Source of the DNA: Thermoguttaceae bacterium
Lineage (GTDB): Bacteria > Planctomycetota > Planctomycetia > Pirellulales > Thermoguttaceae
DNA: 46,676 bases
Reading direction: 5' to 3'
Assembly: GCA_017447865.1 (NCBI GenBank)
Contig: JAFSMO010000059.1
Location: forward strand, 108,544-155,219
Part shown: piece by piece, positions 1 through 8,210 of the stretch
How the letters are laid out: every line of letters starts with the position of its first letter
How positions within the stretch are numbered: position 1 is the first letter of the stretch
Made by a program: the position numbers and the translations under genes
Notes under the pieces: model-generated
Seen by the model: only the letters and a program-made list of their open reading frames with translations
Told to the model about the DNA's origin: nothing
The model's database searches: none

Positions 1-2
1 TG

Positions 3-557
3 GTTTATACGGCTGCGCGGGTCAAAGAGGACTGGCCGGCAATCCGCCGAAGCCTCACCTGGATTGGATTTTCCGTTGTCTTCTGTGCCGCAGGTTCCTG
101 GCTGTTCGTTTACTTTTCGCCGGCCATTCAAGGAAGCGCTTCCCGAATGCATTACCCGGGGCGCGCGATTGCCGCAGAAGTTCAGAAGAATTGGAAGGAA
201 CACTTCGGTGACGTCCCATTAGTTTACGTCCGCGGCGACGACTGGCCCGGAATGGCCGCCGTCATTTATGGAGAAAAGGGGATGGACGTCTACAGTCCGC
301 TCTGGACGAACGAGGAAGATTTTCATAAAAAAGGAGGCGTTCTCCTTTGGAAATCTTCAAGTGATAAAAAGCAGAAATCACTGAACTTTTTCGCGAATCA
401 GGATTTTAAACTGAAAGACGGAGAGGTGGATCCGGAATGGTTCCAGCAATTCCCCAACCGAATTGAGCTTCCTCCGATGAAAATTAAGCCCGCGACTCCA
501 TTTGATGTTCCGGAAATCTCCGTGGGCATTGCGCTCGTCCCGCCCGCGGACGATTAA
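3..557 (+). CDS. Glycosyltransferase family 39-like membrane protein, C-terminal part (5' end outside window)
   Basis: The frame is open from the window edge, so this is the last ~184 residues of a longer protein. Visible are a hydrophobic segment (about residues 20-40 of the fragment, around GFSVVFCAAGSWLFVYF) followed by a soluble tail with HYPGRAIAAEV and YVRGDDWPGMAAVIYG. This layout resembles the C-terminal end of bacterial GT39/PMT (ArnT-like) proteins, which transfer sugars from polyprenyl-phosphate donors on the outer side of the membrane and end in a soluble domain after many membrane helices. The catalytic N-terminal part is not in the window, so substrate and even family are inferred from the tail only. 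An internal ATG at 147 is not a real start, because coding continues upstream of it. Its stop codon overlaps that of the convergent helicase gene. Confidence 0.55.
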   Translation, partial: VYTAARVKEDWPAIRRSLTWIGFSVVFCAAGSWLFVYFSPAIQGSASRMHYPGRAIAAEVQKNWKEHFGDVPLVYVRGDDWPGMAAVIYGEKGMDVYSPLWTNEEDFHKKGGVLLWKSSSDKKQKSLNFFANQDFKLKDGEVDPEWFQQFPNRIELPPMKIKPATPFDVPEISVGIALVPPADD

Positions 558-2917
558 AAATCTTCTTCCTGCTGACGAAGGAGGTCCGCGCCGGTCATCA
601 GCCCCGGGATCGCAGGAAGTTTTTTCAGGATCGGCGCGTCTGACTGAACCGGTTTCGCCGCGGGCTTCGCTTTTTGCCCCGGTTTGGAAACCGGTTTTTT
701 CGTCGGATTCGGCCGGGAATCCCGCGGCACGTAGTCCGTCGGCTCCGCAAAATCCGCGTCCTCGTCGAGCCACGCCTCCGACTCGTCTGCCACGGGCAGA
801 GATTTCGGCTCAAAAACCGCTTCCGCCGGGCTTTCCCCGAACGACTCGTCCAGCCGCTCCGAACGTTTTCCGCCGCGGGGCCGGAACTCGAACGAATCGA
901 ACGAAAGCGTCGCCTGGAAGTTTTCCATCCGCATTTCCTCGCGTGGAAGCTCCATGAGGAACGGGCTGGGCGCGGCGACGGACCTGCGGCCCGCACTTTC
1001 ACGGCTTTCCGCCATGGAAAGGTTCAGTTCTTCTTTCGCCCGCGTCATTCCTACGAACATCAGGCGGCGCTCTTCTTCCAGCTCGTTCGGATCCTCAAAC
1101 GCGCGCTCATGCGGCAGGATCCCGTGCTCGCACGCCGTCAGGTAAACGACCGGGAACTCCAGCCCTTTGGCCGCGTGAAGCGTCATCAGGGCGACCGAAT
1201 TCCGCGCCGGCTTTTCATCCTCCGCCGGGGTTTCGTCAAAAACGTCTTTTGGGCCCGCAAACTGCACGTCGTCCGCGTCGCTCACCAGCGCGTTTTGCTC
1301 CAGAAACGCCGCGAGCGTCGGAACCGGCGCGGTCTCGTCAAAACGGCCCGCCATCGAAAGAAATTCCTCCACGTTCCGCAGACGCTGGGCATCCAGCTCG
1401 TCCGACGCGTCAAACTGGGCCGCGTAGCCGCTCAATTCCACGACCCGCCGCGCCAGCGTGAGGAGCTTCCCGGACGCCTCGAAGTGAAGGTTCAGGATCA
1501 GCTCGCAAAACGCCTGAATCGCCTGCTTAGCACGGTTTTTCAGCGTCTTGCACTCGTTGACGTGCTGGGCCGCCTCCCAGAGCGAGAAACCGTTTTCCCA
1601 CGCGAAACGGCGCAGGTGGTCGAGCGAAGTCTTCCCGATGCCGCGGGCTGGAACGTTCACGATGCGTTGAAACGCCTCGTCGTCGTGCGGGTTGGCGAGC
1701 AGCCGGAAGTACGCCAGAAGGTCGCGGATCTCCGTCCGGTCAAAAAACTCCGTCCCGTGCAGGATCCGGAACGGCACGCCGTGAAGCCGGAGCGCTTTCT
1801 CGAAGTTGAGGCTCAGGGCATTCATCCGGTAGAAAATCGCGAAATCCGACGGCTCACGCACGCCGCTGCGCAGAGCGTCCGCGATCTCCGACGCGATGCG
1901 TTCCGCCTCGGCCGTTTCATCCGCGTCGGCCTGAAAACGGACGGGCAGACCGTCCCCCAACCGGCTGAAAAGGGCCTTGGGCTTGCGCTGAGTATTATGC
2001 TCGATGAGGCGCCCCGCCGCGTTGAGGATGAACTGGGTCGAGCGGAAGTTTTCTTCCAGATTCACGACTTCCGCGCCGGGAAAATCCTTTTCAAACTCCA
2101 GAATATTCGAAATATTCGCACCGCGCCAGCCGTAAATCGACTGGTCCGGGTCACCCGCCGCCATGAGGTTCCGCGACTCCATCGTCAGGGCGTGCGAAAT
2201 GGCGTACTGCGCCAGATTCGTGTCCTGGTACTCGTCGATCAGGACGTACTGGAACTGCGCGCCCAACTGCCGGCGGAGCGTCGGATTCTCCCGAAAAAGT
2301 CTGACCGTCAGAAGGAGCAGATCGTCGAAATCGACCGCGTTGGCAAGCTGAAGCTGGTGAGCGTGCACCGGAAGCAGCGCCTGCAGAAACGCCTCCCGGT
2401 CATTATTCGGCTCCGGCCGGAACTCGTGGACCGGGTCGAGAAACCGGCTTTTCAGCGCGCTGACGGCGTGGGCGATTGACTCGGCCGAGTATTTCACGTC
2501 GGTAAAAAGTCCGTCCTTTTCCGCGTCCATTTCCTTCAGACGGTCCATCGCGCTGCGCATGGCCGCAATGGAATCGTTTGCCGAGTAAATCGTGTAACCG
2601 GAATCCAGCCCGACCCGGTCCGCGTACTGGCGCAGAAGGCGGGAGCAGAAGCGGTGGAACGTCCCGATCCAGACGTCCGAAATGCCGACGAGCTGACGGA
2701 CGCGCTCTTTCATTTCGTCCGCGGCTTTATTCGTGAAGGTCAAAACCAGAATGGCGGACGGCGGAACCCCTTCGCTCAAAAGCTGCGCGACCCGGTGAGT
2801 CACGACCCGCGTTTTCCCGCTTCCGGGACCAGCAACGACCAGCATCGGCCCGTCCCGATGCAGAACGGCGCGGCGCTGTGAGTCGGTGAGTCGGGAAAGC
2901 AGGGTTTCGGAAAGCAT
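554..2917 (-). CDS. uvrD: UvrD/PcrA-type superfamily 1A DNA helicase
   Basis: A 787-residue ATP-dependent 3'-5' DNA helicase of the UvrD/Rep/PcrA family, acting in nucleotide excision repair, mismatch repair and removal of stalled complexes. All SF1A motifs are present in order: Q motif LTDSQRRAV (residue ~10), Walker A GPGSGKT (~30), Ia TFTNKAADEM, II DEYQDTN, III GDPDQSIYGWRGA, IV ENFRST, V TLHAAKGLEFPVVYL and VI RRLMFVGMTRAKEEL. The length is slightly above the usual 720-750 because of a Pro/Lys/Glu-rich C-terminal tail, which in PcrA carries the RNA polymerase-binding Tudor-like end; the last residues here (about LPAIPGLMTGADLL) could be such a segment. The ATG at 2917 is not preceded by a clear Shine-Dalgarno. 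Whether the protein is the UvrD or PcrA orthologue cannot be told by eye. Confidence 0.93.
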   Translation of the reverse strand: MLSETLLSRLTDSQRRAVLHRDGPMLVVAGPGSGKTRVVTHRVAQLLSEGVPPSAILVLTFTNKAADEMKERVRQLVGISDVWIGTFHRFCSRLLRQYADRVGLDSGYTIYSANDSIAAMRSAMDRLKEMDAEKDGLFTDVKYSAESIAHAVSALKSRFLDPVHEFRPEPNNDREAFLQALLPVHAHQLQLANAVDFDDLLLLTVRLFRENPTLRRQLGAQFQYVLIDEYQDTNLAQYAISHALTMESRNLMAAGDPDQSIYGWRGANISNILEFEKDFPGAEVVNLEENFRSTQFILNAAGRLIEHNTQRKPKALFSRLGDGLPVRFQADADETAEAERIASEIADALRSGVREPSDFAIFYRMNALSLNFEKALRLHGVPFRILHGTEFFDRTEIRDLLAYFRLLANPHDDEAFQRIVNVPARGIGKTSLDHLRRFAWENGFSLWEAAQHVNECKTLKNRAKQAIQAFCELILNLHFEASGKLLTLARRVVELSGYAAQFDASDELDAQRLRNVEEFLSMAGRFDETAPVPTLAAFLEQNALVSDADDVQFAGPKDVFDETPAEDEKPARNSVALMTLHAAKGLEFPVVYLTACEHGILPHERAFEDPNELEEERRLMFVGMTRAKEELNLSMAESRESAGRRSVAAPSPFLMELPREEMRMENFQATLSFDSFEFRPRGGKRSERLDESFGESPAEAVFEPKSLPVADESEAWLDEDADFAEPTDYVPRDSRPNPTKKPVSKPGQKAKPAAKPVQSDAPILKKLPAIPGLMTGADLLRQQEEDF

Positions 2918-2929
2918 GAGAAAAAAAGG

Positions 2930-2969
2930 GAAAGAAAAAACTCAAAAGGCGGCCGCGGGGACCGCCTTT
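2930..2969 (-). terminator. Rho-independent terminator of sat
   Basis: An 8-bp inverted repeat AAAGGCGG / CCGCCTTT (2945-2952 and 2962-2969) with a 9-nt GC-rich loop lies just after the sat stop. On the minus strand it is followed by a T-rich run (complement of 2931-2944). Confidence 0.75.
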
Positions 2970-2993
2970 CATTCGTCGATCAGAAACGTTTCA

Positions 2994-4253
2994 TCAGTTC
3001 TGGCTCATCGCCGCCGCCAGGATCTCGCTCGTGCTTTCACGCATGATGCGCGGGTCCACGTGTTTCCCTTCCTTGAGCGTCTTGCGGACGTCTTTTCCGG
3101 AGATGAAGACCGGTTTCTCGTCTTTGTGGTTTTCCATCAGGTCCACGCGGCCGATCGAGTCGTAGTAAGCGGCAAAACCGACGTTCAGATTGTGGATCTT
3201 CAGGTCACCCTTGAGGTTTTTGAAGATTTCCTGCGCGTCAAAGTCGCCCCAGATGGCCGTGCCGTCTTTGTACGGCGCGTCGGCATGCTTGCGGCCGATG
3301 ATGATGTCGGTGAAGCCGAAGTTCTGGCGGTAGATCGCGTGCATCACGGCCTCTTTCGGTCCGCCGTAGAACATTTTGATGTCCAGCCCGAGCAGGATCA
3401 CGCGGTCCGGAACGCTTTCATTGCGCGGACCCCAGAGTTCCGGGTCGCTGTCGCCTTCGCCCAGCGCACGGTTTTCGATCAGCTTCTCGTACGTCTGCAT
3501 ACGGATCTCGGCGCAGACGTCGTCGCCCTTCGTCTCGCCGATGAGCGGGTTCAGGCAGGCGCCCGCGTTGAAGCCCTGACGGATCAGCGTCTCAAGGCCG
3601 TAAACCAGGGCGTATTCATGCGCACGGTGCAGCGGGTTGCGGGTCTGGAACGCGACGCAGCGTTCCCAGCCTTTGCTCTCGAGCAGCGCACGGACCTCGC
3701 GCGGGCTGAGCACGTACTTCCCGAAGCTCGGGTTTTTCGGCTGCGGCAGGACCTGGATCTTTCCGCCGAGGAGCCAGTCTTTGCCCGCATCGTTCACCAG
3801 CACCATGTCCGCGCCGGGGTGGTCGGTCCGGTCGGTGAGGTAAACCTTCCTGATGTAGTCCATTTTGTCCCACGGGTACACGTCGGTCACGTCCACCGTC
3901 GCGACGATCTCGTCCTTCGAGTTGACCAGCGCGACTTTCTGGCCCGGTTTCACGGTCTCGGCCAGTTCTTTCGTCATCGGGAAGGCGAGCGGAATCGTCC
4001 ACGCGTACTTCTGGCCGTTGAACAGGATGCACTCCTCATTCAGGACACGGTTCCACGTTTCGGAATCCATCGGCCCATCCAGCGGGCTGAGCGCGCCGTC
4101 GCCGAAACGATAGACGGTGGAAAGGTCAGCGTCCGAAACCGGGACTTTGGTAAGCGTCGCGGCTTCCGCGAGAAATTCGTCTTTTTTGCAGCCGCAAACG
4201 GTGCAGCAAACGGGCTCCTGAAGTCCGCCATGAGGAAGAATAAGCTGGGCCAT
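2994..4253 (-). CDS. sat: Sulfate adenylyltransferase (ATP sulfurylase)
   Basis: Catalyses ATP + sulfate to adenosine 5'-phosphosulfate + pyrophosphate (EC 2.7.7.4), the entry step of sulfate activation. At 419 residues it is the monofunctional Sat type, with a PUA-like N-terminal domain (to ~residue 185) and the nucleotidyltransferase domain. The family signature [13 protein letters not shown] is intact (~residue 215), as are the later IIIGRKHAD (cf. GRDHAG) and [11 protein letters not shown] segments. No APS kinase domain is fused and no cys genes adjoin it, so whether it serves assimilation or another sulfur route is not shown. The N-terminus has a tight cysteine cluster, CCTVCGC (residues ~16-22), of the kind that might bind a metal. 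It has its own downstream terminator. Confidence 0.95.
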   Translation of the reverse strand: MAQLILPHGGLQEPVCCTVCGCKKDEFLAEAATLTKVPVSDADLSTVYRFGDGALSPLDGPMDSETWNRVLNEECILFNGQKYAWTIPLAFPMTKELAETVKPGQKVALVNSKDEIVATVDVTDVYPWDKMDYIRKVYLTDRTDHPGADMVLVNDAGKDWLLGGKIQVLPQPKNPSFGKYVLSPREVRALLESKGWERCVAFQTRNPLHRAHEYALVYGLETLIRQGFNAGACLNPLIGETKGDDVCAEIRMQTYEKLIENRALGEGDSDPELWGPRNESVPDRVILLGLDIKMFYGGPKEAVMHAIYRQNFGFTDIIIGRKHADAPYKDGTAIWGDFDAQEIFKNLKGDLKIHNLNVGFAAYYDSIGRVDLMENHKDEKPVFISGKDVRKTLKEGKHVDPRIMRESTSEILAAAMSQN

Positions 4254-4310
4254 GTGAGTGCTCCTTTTGGTTTTTCGTGAATTTTTGTGTGGGGTTGGAT
4301 TGGGGTTAAG

Positions 4311-4421
4311 TAGTCAGTAGTCAGTGGTCAGTAGTCAGCGTTTCGGCTTCGCCGAAAAAGGGAAAAAATTTAAATCTTATATTCTGCCGAAGGCAGAACG
4401 CTGACTACTGACTACTGACTA
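4311..4421. repeat. Fold-back element capped by TAGTCAG heptamer arrays
   Basis: Four tandem 7-bp units (TAGTCAG, one variant TGGTCAG) at 4311-4338 are mirrored by three inverted units (CTGACTA) at 4401-4421. Inside are two small perfect hairpins, TTTCGGC-TTC-GCCGAAA (4341-4357) and TTCTGCC-GAA-GGCAGAA (4382-4398), around an A/T-rich centre. The element fills most of the sat-rpiB gap. It resembles the short tandem heptanucleotide repeats known from cyanobacteria in style only. Confidence 0.8.
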
Positions 4422-4430
4422 CTTCAAAAA

Positions 4431-4895
4431 CTAAAAGACATTTCCCGCGGCAATATCCGCTTCGATCTGCGCGATTTTCTGGATCCGGCGCTCGTGGCGG
4501 CCGCCTTCGAACTCGGTTTTGAGCCACTTGTTCAGGATCCCCTCGAGGGCGTTGGCCCCGAGCATATCGCCGGAAAGGCACAGAACGTTCAGATTGTTAT
4601 GCCGACGGCTGATTTCCGCGGTCAGTTCGTCGCCGCAGACGGCCGCGCGAACATTCGGGAATTTATTGGCTACAATCGACATTCCGATCCCGGTACCGCA
4701 GATGAGAATGCCTCGATCCACTTCATTTTTGCTGACGGCGGCGGCCACCTGACGCGCCACGTCGGGATAATCAATCGCATTGTCACGAACTTCGCCGATG
4801 CATTCGATGATCTCATGGCCATTTTGACGCAAAATCTCAATGACCTTGGCTTTCATCGTCACACCACGGTGATCACTTCCAATCGCAATACGCAT
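4431..4895 (-). CDS. rpiB: Ribose-5-phosphate isomerase B
   Basis: Interconverts ribose 5-phosphate and ribulose 5-phosphate in the pentose phosphate pathway; RpiB/LacAB family, cytosolic. The N-terminus MRIAIGSDHRG, the catalytic-cysteine loop CGTGIGMSIVANK (residues ~68-80) and RRHNNLNVLCLSG are characteristic. I place the start at the ATG at 4895, giving 154 residues, the usual RpiB length, with AGCAGG upstream. A longer frame to 4949 adds 18 residues that do not belong to the family and overlaps the promoter-leader. A promoter of its own lies about 70 bp upstream. Confidence 0.94.
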   Translation of the reverse strand: MRIAIGSDHRGVTMKAKVIEILRQNGHEIIECIGEVRDNAIDYPDVARQVAAAVSKNEVDRGILICGTGIGMSIVANKFPNVRAAVCGDELTAEISRRHNNLNVLCLSGDMLGANALEGILNKWLKTEFEGGRHERRIQKIAQIEADIAAGNVF

Positions 4896-4964
4896 GATAG
4901 TACCTGCTTTTGTTTGACGAGCGGTTATATTTGGCCTTACTTGCGCCAAATAGATTCAGACGGT

Positions 4965-4992
4965 ATTCTACCACAATCTGAAAATTTCGCAA
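4965..4992 (-). promoter_or_regulatory. Predicted sigma-70 promoter of rpiB
   Basis: On the minus strand TTGCGA (complement of 4987-4992), a 16-bp spacer and TAGAAT (complement of 4965-4970). The bases just before the -10 are TTGTGG, sharing a TGT element with several other promoters in the window. Confidence 0.55.
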
Positions 4993-5035
4993 GGCCCCCA
5001 GAAAGAAATTTGGGCAAATTAACAAAAGACCAAAC

Positions 5036-5155
5036 GAATAATGAATAACGAATAACGAATAATGAGAGGGAATCCGCCATTCAACCCGGCGCGTAATTCC
5101 GGCCTCCGGCCTCCATTACCGCCTTTCATTATTCGTTATTCATTATTCATTATTC
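5036..5155. repeat. Fold-back element capped by GAATAAY heptamer arrays, containing a 36-bp palindrome
   Basis: Four tandem GAATAAT/GAATAAC units (5036-5063) face four inverted units (5128-5155), enclosing one copy of the 36-bp palindromic repeat (5088-5123). The right arm runs into the 3' end of cmk and supplies its last codons and stop. The same capped design recurs at 30218-30338. Confidence 0.85.
5088..5123. repeat. 36-bp palindromic repeat, copy 1
   Basis: Imperfect palindrome of the form GGCGCGTAAT-TCC-GGCCTCCGGCC-TCC-ATTACCGCC. The outer arms GTAAT/ATTAC and inner GGCC/GGCC pair. Six more copies occur at 19785-20007 and 32668-32765. Confidence 0.9.
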
Positions 5156-5794
5156 GTTCTCAACCATCGCCCTGATTTTCTCAACTACCTCCTCAACTGT
5201 CATGCCGTCGGAGAGGATGTGGACCGCGTCCGGGGCGGGCTTGAGCGGGGCGATTTCGCGTGTCGAGTCCTCAAAGTCACGCTGGACGATCCCCGCCAGG
5301 ATCTCGTCGTAATCGGCCGGCTCGCCGAGTGCTTTTTTCTGCTCGAACCGCCGCCGGGCACGCTCCTCGGGCGTCGCGTCGAGGTAAATCTTCAGTTCCG
5401 CGTTGGGAAACACGACGGTCCCCTGGTCGCGGCCTTCCGTGATGCAGTTCGTCCGGGCGGCATACTCCTGCTGCATGGCCGTGAGGATCTCCCGAATGGC
5501 CGGGTTTCCCGCGGAGTATTTCGTCACGGCCGTCACCCGCAGCGTCTCGACTTCGGTGGAAACGTCCTCGCCGTCGAGGAAAATGTGCGGGCCATCGAAC
5601 GTCAGGCGGATCTCCTTCGCCACACGGACGAGCGCGTCCGGGTCGTTCCAGTCCACGCCGCGGCGCAGCCCCGCCAAAGCCACCGCGCGGTACATCAGCC
5701 CGGTACGCAAATACTGAAAACCCAAAACTTCGGCGAGGCGACTCGCGACGGTGCTTTTGCCCGAACCTGCCGGGCCGTCAATCGTAATAATCAT
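5150..5794 (-). CDS. cmk: Cytidylate kinase
   Basis: Phosphorylates CMP/dCMP with ATP (EC 2.7.4.25) in pyrimidine nucleotide recycling. The 214 residues start with IDGPAGSGKST (P-loop, residues 4-14) and GFQYLRTGLMYRAVAL, the typical CMP kinase N-terminus, and contain the bacterial CMP-binding insert around SAGNPAIREILTAMQ and ITEGRDQGTVVFP. The length is normal. The last two codons and the stop (AAC GAA TAA) lie inside the heptamer array of the adjoining repeat, so the C-terminus is set by the repeat. The ATG at 5794 has only a weak GGA upstream. It is on the same strand as rpiB, with a 250-bp gap. Confidence 0.95.
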   Translation of the reverse strand: MIITIDGPAGSGKSTVASRLAEVLGFQYLRTGLMYRAVALAGLRRGVDWNDPDALVRVAKEIRLTFDGPHIFLDGEDVSTEVETLRVTAVTKYSAGNPAIREILTAMQQEYAARTNCITEGRDQGTVVFPNAELKIYLDATPEERARRRFEQKKALGEPADYDEILAGIVQRDFEDSTREIAPLKPAPDAVHILSDGMTVEEVVEKIRAMVENE

Positions 5795-5910
5795 GGGAAT
5801 GATCCAAAATCAAGGGGCGAAAGGGACTCTGTATTTCTTTAATTTCGGAGGTTTTCACGCTTTCCTTCAGGCAAATCCTGTAAATCATGGTTTTTAGCCG
5901 GCGCCGCGGG

Positions 5911-6582
5911 TCAACCCCCCAATTTCTTTTCAAGGTCCTGCAAAATCGGCAGCACCGCGTCAAAATGGGTCAGCAGGAATAAATGCCCTCCGCCCGGGAT
6001 AACGACGTCCGGCTGCACGTTTTTTATCGGGATCAACCGGTCTTTTTTCCCATGGACCTGAAGGATCGGCGTTTTTCTTTCGGGTACTTCATGCGAACTT
6101 TCAAAAGCCCTGTCCAACATCATTCTTAAAAAATGAAACATCTGTTTGGTCGAGGACTTCACAAACTGATCGCACACGCTCTGCCATTTCGAGCCATCCT
6201 TCCAATTCAGGATCCTGACTTCAAATTTAGCCAGAATGATCAGCATTGGGACAAACCACGGACACCAGCGGAACAGGAAGCGCCCGGTACAGTACCAGCG
6301 CGGGAAATCCCTGCCGCTTTTGGCCGAGGCGAGAAGAACGCAGTACTCCGCCCCGAGTTCTTCGGCAATATAGGGCGCGAGCATCCCTCCGAAGGACAGG
6401 CCGACCACAATACAAGGCGGCGAAGGCGTCACGGACCGGGCCAGCCGCCGGGCGTAGGTTTCCAGATTTTCCGTGGGCGTGGGAGGCAGCCACTCCAAAA
6501 CGACCGAATCCGGAAAAGCCTTCACGTATTCCTCGAAAACTCTGGCATCGGCCCCCAGCCCTGGAATAAAAACAAACCGCAT
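5911..6582 (-). CDS. Alpha/beta hydrolase-fold protein
   Basis: A serine hydrolase of unknown substrate, about 223 residues. It begins MRFVFIPGLGAD, has the nucleophile elbow GLSFGG (Ser ~59), a late acid in VHGKKDRLIP and a histidine in PGGGHLFLLTH, so the whole catalytic triad is visible. The start at 6582 follows an AGAGGAAAC ribosome site and sits 16 bp behind the stop of the upstream gene; the frame stays open to 6690, but that extension overlaps the neighbour and lacks the fold. It appears to be the last gene of a minus-strand unit with two small membrane-anchored proteins. No signal peptide, so it is probably cytosolic. Confidence 0.8.
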   Translation of the reverse strand: MRFVFIPGLGADARVFEEYVKAFPDSVVLEWLPPTPTENLETYARRLARSVTPSPPCIVVGLSFGGMLAPYIAEELGAEYCVLLASAKSGRDFPRWYCTGRFLFRWCPWFVPMLIILAKFEVRILNWKDGSKWQSVCDQFVKSSTKQMFHFLRMMLDRAFESSHEVPERKTPILQVHGKKDRLIPIKNVQPDVVIPGGGHLFLLTHFDAVLPILQDLEKKLGG

Positions 6583-6598
6583 TTTCCCGTTTCCTCTG

Positions 6599-7036
6599 CT
6601 ATTTACTGTCCTGTGGGATCCATCGCAACTCAACCCCTTGAGGCCCCGGGGAAGCCTGGAGCCTGCCGAGGCAAATATTTTGCTGGCCATCCGATTTTAA
6701 ATAAACCGGATAATCCCCCGCCCCCCAATCGCTCGAATAAAGAACGAGAAAAGAACGATCGATCACCTGTTTGTTCCACGGGTTCCAGGATTCCCACTGC
6801 CAGATTTCGATGCAGTTTTGCTCCTGGTTTAATTTTGAAAATAATACGCTGCTCTGTCCGCCCAATTTCTTGATGTCGAATTTTGCGAGCGCGTACTGGC
6901 ACTGCTCCCCCGAAACCACTTCAATGACCGGCGGCTCGTCGAAATCCGGGCAGTGAGGCCAGGAAAGAACGATCAAAAGCGACGCCGCGGCCAGCAAAAT
7001 CAGCAAAACGACGAATGAAATTCTGAAAAACAACAT
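6599..7036 (-). CDS. Hypothetical membrane-anchored protein
   Basis: About 145 residues, not recognised. An N-terminal membrane helix (residues ~5-26, rich in Leu/Ile/Val) is followed by a soluble domain with aromatic-rich stretches such as EIWQWESWNPWNKQ and VLYSSDWGAGDYPVYL, so it is predicted to be anchored with the domain outside. ATG at 7036 lies two bases after the stop of the upstream gene (TGACTATG), implying translational coupling; a TTG two codons earlier is possible. No catalytic motif seen. Confidence 0.65.
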   Translation of the reverse strand: MLFFRISFVVLLILLAAASLLIVLSWPHCPDFDEPPVIEVVSGEQCQYALAKFDIKKLGGQSSVLFSKLNQEQNCIEIWQWESWNPWNKQVIDRSFLVLYSSDWGAGDYPVYLKSDGQQNICLGRLQASPGPQGVELRWIPQDSK

Positions 7037-7038
7037 AG

Positions 7039-7689
7039 TCAATTCTCTTCGATAACATTGAAACCCAAATTTTCATAAGCCATCCAGGGCATGTAATCGA
7101 CGCCAGAAAAGGACGGGGCTTTGAAATGCGGCTCGAGGGTTTGGCCTTCCTGTCGGGAGATGATTTCAAAGCCGGCGTCATAGACCTGGTCCCAAAAGCG
7201 TTTATCCTGTTCGTGCAACTGATCCATTTGGCCCTTGAAAACGGCCCGGAAATAAATGTCCCGGAACTCCACGTTCAAACGGGAAACCGCAGGGGGATCG
7301 ATTACCAGACACAGTTTGGAATGAATGACCTTTTTATTGTATTTCTCAAGTTTTATTGCCTTCAGCCGATCGTAGAGGACGTCCAGTTCCTTCCGGGACA
7401 GACGGGCTTCCTTATATACCAGTTTTTCATCGTTGGATTCCTCGCTGGAAATCCAGACCGCCTGCCCATCCGACCAAATCGCATATCGGACCAGAGGCTC
7501 CAACCCGTTATCTTCCCAGACGGCCATAATGGGCAAATCTTCCCGGTCCTGCATCAGGATATTCGAATAATAATGAAGGTATTCCGCCTTGCCCTTTTGA
7601 TGAAAATATGTATATCCACCCACGGAAAGCAAAAGGATTCCAAGGAGGATGAGAACGATTTTTAACGAAAGTCCTTTCAACATGGCCAT
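7039..7689 (-). CDS. Hypothetical membrane-anchored protein
   Basis: 216 residues, not recognised. It has an N-terminal hydrophobic helix (residues ~8-27) and then a charged, mixed alpha/beta soluble part with AVWEDNGLEPLVRYAIW and LSRKELDVLYDRLKAIKLEKYN. Two in-frame ATGs (7689, 7683) lie together; AACAGG is better placed for the second. It is coupled to the downstream gene by a two-base gap. The pair, with the hydrolase behind them, looks like one minus-strand unit. Confidence 0.65.
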   Translation of the reverse strand: MAMLKGLSLKIVLILLGILLLSVGGYTYFHQKGKAEYLHYYSNILMQDREDLPIMAVWEDNGLEPLVRYAIWSDGQAVWISSEESNDEKLVYKEARLSRKELDVLYDRLKAIKLEKYNKKVIHSKLCLVIDPPAVSRLNVEFRDIYFRAVFKGQMDQLHEQDKRFWDQVYDAGFEIISRQEGQTLEPHFKAPSFSGVDYMPWMAYENLGFNVIEEN

Positions 7690-7763
7690 CCTGTTTTTCT
7701 TTCAAAAATGTCAATGGAAATGAACCGCATTTTTCTCGTTAGACCGCTGAAAACTGCCTTTTT

Positions 7764-8117
7764 TTAATCATAAGTATGCAAAATCCCGATTGTACAAACT
7801 AACAAAAACAGTCTGGAAGATATAAATACTCCCAGCATGACTCTGGAAAAGATCTTCTTTTTTTCATAATACACTTGCCACAAAAGGACGCTCAACACTT
7901 CGCAAAGATACCACGCCAGGACAAATAAAATAGGCCCCAGCTGGAACGTTGGCAAGGAGAATACCTCCGTAATCATTCCTAACGGCCCCTGAAGCCACAG
8001 CCAAACAAGACCTTTTTCATCTAAAGGGGCTGGAATATATGGGAAAAAGATAATGAAATGCGCAAGGATAAACATGAGAGTCCAGCGGACCCGTACGGGT
8101 ATGGAAATTTTAGGCAT
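7764..8117 (-). CDS. Small integral membrane protein, unknown
   Basis: 117 residues with three to four hydrophobic helices (about residues 12-29, 40-52, 60-82 and 95-113) and a basic N-terminus. No known family recognised. The ATG at 8117 has a strong GGAGG eight bases upstream, which supports a real gene despite the small size. It is the first gene of the minus-strand group, 74 bp ahead of the next. Confidence 0.6.
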   Translation of the reverse strand: MPKISIPVRVRWTLMFILAHFIIFFPYIPAPLDEKGLVWLWLQGPLGMITEVFSLPTFQLGPILFVLAWYLCEVLSVLLWQVYYEKKKIFSRVMLGVFISSRLFLLVCTIGILHTYD

Positions 8118-8210
8118 GGTAATGTCCTCCGATTTTTTCTTTTGGCCGATATTTAAAAACGGTTCATCCGGTAAACGCTGACAGGTTCAGTTCTTTATCA
8201 TTTTCATTAT

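Noticed and set aside
674..2479. 601-residue open frame on plus, opposite the helicase
   Set aside because: Arg-rich antisense shadow of the helicase gene.
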